Of a stretch of 5,916 bases of DNA, positions 4,760 through 5,916 are shown one piece after another (positions within the stretch are counted from its first letter, which is position 1; each line of letters starts with the position of its first letter). Source of the DNA: Ktedonobacteraceae bacterium (lineage in GTDB: Bacteria > Chloroflexota > Ktedonobacteria > Ktedonobacterales > Ktedonobacteraceae); assembly GCA_014896635.1 (NCBI GenBank), contig JADBKA010000273.1, positions 1 to 5,916 on the forward strand, given 5' to 3'. Position numbers and translations under genes: made by a program. Under the pieces are notes generated by a model that saw only the letters and a program-made list of their open reading frames with translations, had not been told where the DNA came from and ran no database searches.

Positions 4760-5916
4760 ATGCAGCAGTTTCCTATACATCCCACCCTGCCCGGCACGCC
4801 CCAGGGCGGCCAGACTCCAGAAACCGGCGTGAGTGGGCGCTCCACACCTGAAAGCGCGGCGGCGCGTGCAGCAGAGCGTGCTCGTCTGCGCCAGGGCATC
4901 ATGCACGTGCGCATACGGCATTTTTATTGCACACTGGAAGAGATGTTTGATCCCACGCTCAAGGGACAGAGCTTTGTCGTGGGAACAGGGACCGGTCGGC
5001 CCAACGAGCCTGGACGGGTAATCGACGTGTCGCCCGCCGCCATGCGTCTTGGCATCACAGCGGGCATGCCACTGCGGCGTGTACACCGGCTCGCCCCGCG
5101 CACGCGCTTTCTGCCAGCCGCCTATGACCGCTACCAGCCCGTTCTGCAAAAGTTGCGCGAGCGTTACCGCGCCTATTCGCGTATCATCGAATCGCTTCCG
5201 CTGGCCGACGCATTTATCGACTTGCGCGGCTGTGAAATCCTTTTTGATACGCCTGTGACGCTGGCCGAGCGCCTGTGCGCGGAAATTGCGGAGATGGGAT
5301 TCACCGCCCAGATCGGCGTTGCCAATGGTAAGGCCATCGCCGAACTGGCCGCACTGATGAGCCGCAAAGACGGGCGCCAGGGAGTGCTCTACATCCCGCC
5401 CGGCAGAGAAGCATCCTTTGTTCAGACGTTACCACTGTCCATGCTGCTCCAGGTTCGCTCCTTCGGTACAGGTGTGCCGGGCGCACTGCCCGAAACGGGA
5501 GAAATCAGCCATAGTTCGTATCCATCGGGAACGGAGGGCAAGAGTGAGCAGACCGATCCCGTCGCAGTGGCCGAGATGGTAGCTCACCTGCGCGACTTCG
5601 GCATCACTACTTTCGCCCAGGTTGCGACTCTGACAGAGGAGGGATTGGCCCGCCGCCTGGGTCATCTGGGCGGTTGGGTCCATCAGATAGCGCGCGGCGA
5701 AGATTCCAGCCTTGTCGTGCCTGATGCCCCGCCGCTCAGCCAGAACGCCCGTGTTCGCTTCCAGCACCAGGCCGACGCCGATGAAACCTGCGCGGCTATC
5801 CGCAAGCTCGCCGACTACCTGAGCGAACGCCTGCGAGAACAGCGCCTCAAGGGTCAGTCCATCGCACTGATCCTCTGGCCATATCGTCTCACCCGACGCG
5901 AGACACGCAACCTGGC
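4760..5916 (+). CDS. Y-family DNA polymerase homologue with substituted catalytic residues (runs off right edge)
   Basis: 385 full codons are visible and the C-terminus lies outside the window. The ATG at 4760 follows an in-frame TAG (4748-4750) and has AGAAG 6 nt upstream. Residues 1-45 are a Pro/Gly/Ala-rich extension. From residue 48 the Y-family fold is readable: HVRIRHFYCTLEE (49-61) for VDMDAFYASVE, RLGITAGMPLRR (96-107), FLPAAYDRY (117-125), LADAFIDLRG (148-157) for LDEAYLDVTG, IGVANGK (185-191), a thumb ending FGITTFAQVATL (280-291), ARGED (311-315), and a little-finger-like region from about 327. The metal ligands are lost: Asp7 of Dpo4 becomes R51, and Asp105/Glu106 become A149/D150. 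The nucleotide contacts Tyr48/Arg51 become P92/M95. The steric-gate aromatic (Y56) and K191 remain. It is probably a non-catalytic DNA-binding or clamp-binding factor, as ImuB is in mutasomes. GCEILF (158-163) also recalls ImuB, but no imuA or dnaE2 is in view, so no symbol is given. Confidence 0.85.
   Translation, partial: MQQFPIHPTLPGTPQGGQTPETGVSGRSTPESAAARAAERARLRQGIMHVRIRHFYCTLEEMFDPTLKGQSFVVGTGTGRPNEPGRVIDVSPAAMRLGITAGMPLRRVHRLAPRTRFLPAAYDRYQPVLQKLRERYRAYSRIIESLPLADAFIDLRGCEILFDTPVTLAERLCAEIAEMGFTAQIGVANGKAIAELAALMSRKDGRQGVLYIPPGREASFVQTLPLSMLLQVRSFGTGVPGALPETGEISHSSYPSGTEGKSEQTDPVAVAEMVAHLRDFGITTFAQVATLTEEGLARRLGHLGGWVHQIARGEDSSLVVPDAPPLSQNARVRFQHQADADETCAAIRKLADYLSERLREQRLKGQSIALILWPYRLTRRETRNL

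Noticed and set aside
4715..5149. Minus-strand 144-codon frame opposite the Y-family gene
   Set aside because: It is antisense to recognisable polymerase motifs, with an implausible Cys/His/Arg-rich composition.

Overview
The window reads as ordinary bacterial chromosome of moderate GC with moderately dense gene packing. Five genes lie on the minus strand and one on the plus strand. The mix (a stand-alone Clp N-domain protein close to Chloroflexota ClpC N-domains, a degenerate GGDEF plus GspE/PilB-N-domain protein, an extended-SDR sugar epimerase and a divergent Y-family polymerase homologue) suggests a Chloroflexota genome, perhaps Ktedonobacteria. That placement is an inference from family flavour and is not proven by any marker gene. 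No rRNA, tRNA, CRISPR array, transposase or IS end was seen.

Layout. (1) 1-490, minus: N-terminal part of a membrane protein that runs off the left edge, with a good Shine-Dalgarno and a strong sigma70-type promoter at 581-609. (2) 491-751: intergenic, with that promoter and two hairpins. (3) 752-1696, minus: NAD-dependent nucleotide-sugar epimerase/dehydratase, TTG start, with its own promoter whose -35 overlaps the stop of the next gene upstream. (4) 1757-2617, minus: degenerate GGDEF domain fused to a GspE/PilB N-terminal-type domain, without any ATPase. (5) 2618-2842: intergenic, with a long imperfect hairpin. (6) 2843-3748, minus: unrecognised helical protein. (7) 3800-4390, minus: stand-alone double Clp N-domain with an acidic tail, only 51 nt upstream of the unrecognised gene and probably co-transcribed with it. 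(8) 4391-4759: divergent intergenic region with outward promoters on both sides, two perfect inverted repeats and two candidate tiny ORFs behind an unusually strong ribosome-binding site. (9) 4760 to the right edge, plus: a Y-family DNA polymerase homologue whose catalytic carboxylates are substituted.

How the genes may work together. There is no single obvious pathway. The recurring theme is proteins that keep a binding fold but lack the enzymatic part: a Clp N-domain without AAA+ modules, a GGDEF fold without GGDEF and a GspE-type N-domain without its ATPase, and a Y-family polymerase without metal ligands. Each is more likely an adaptor or regulatory protein than an enzyme. The epimerase looks like an intact enzyme for sugar-nucleotide supply to cell-surface glycans.
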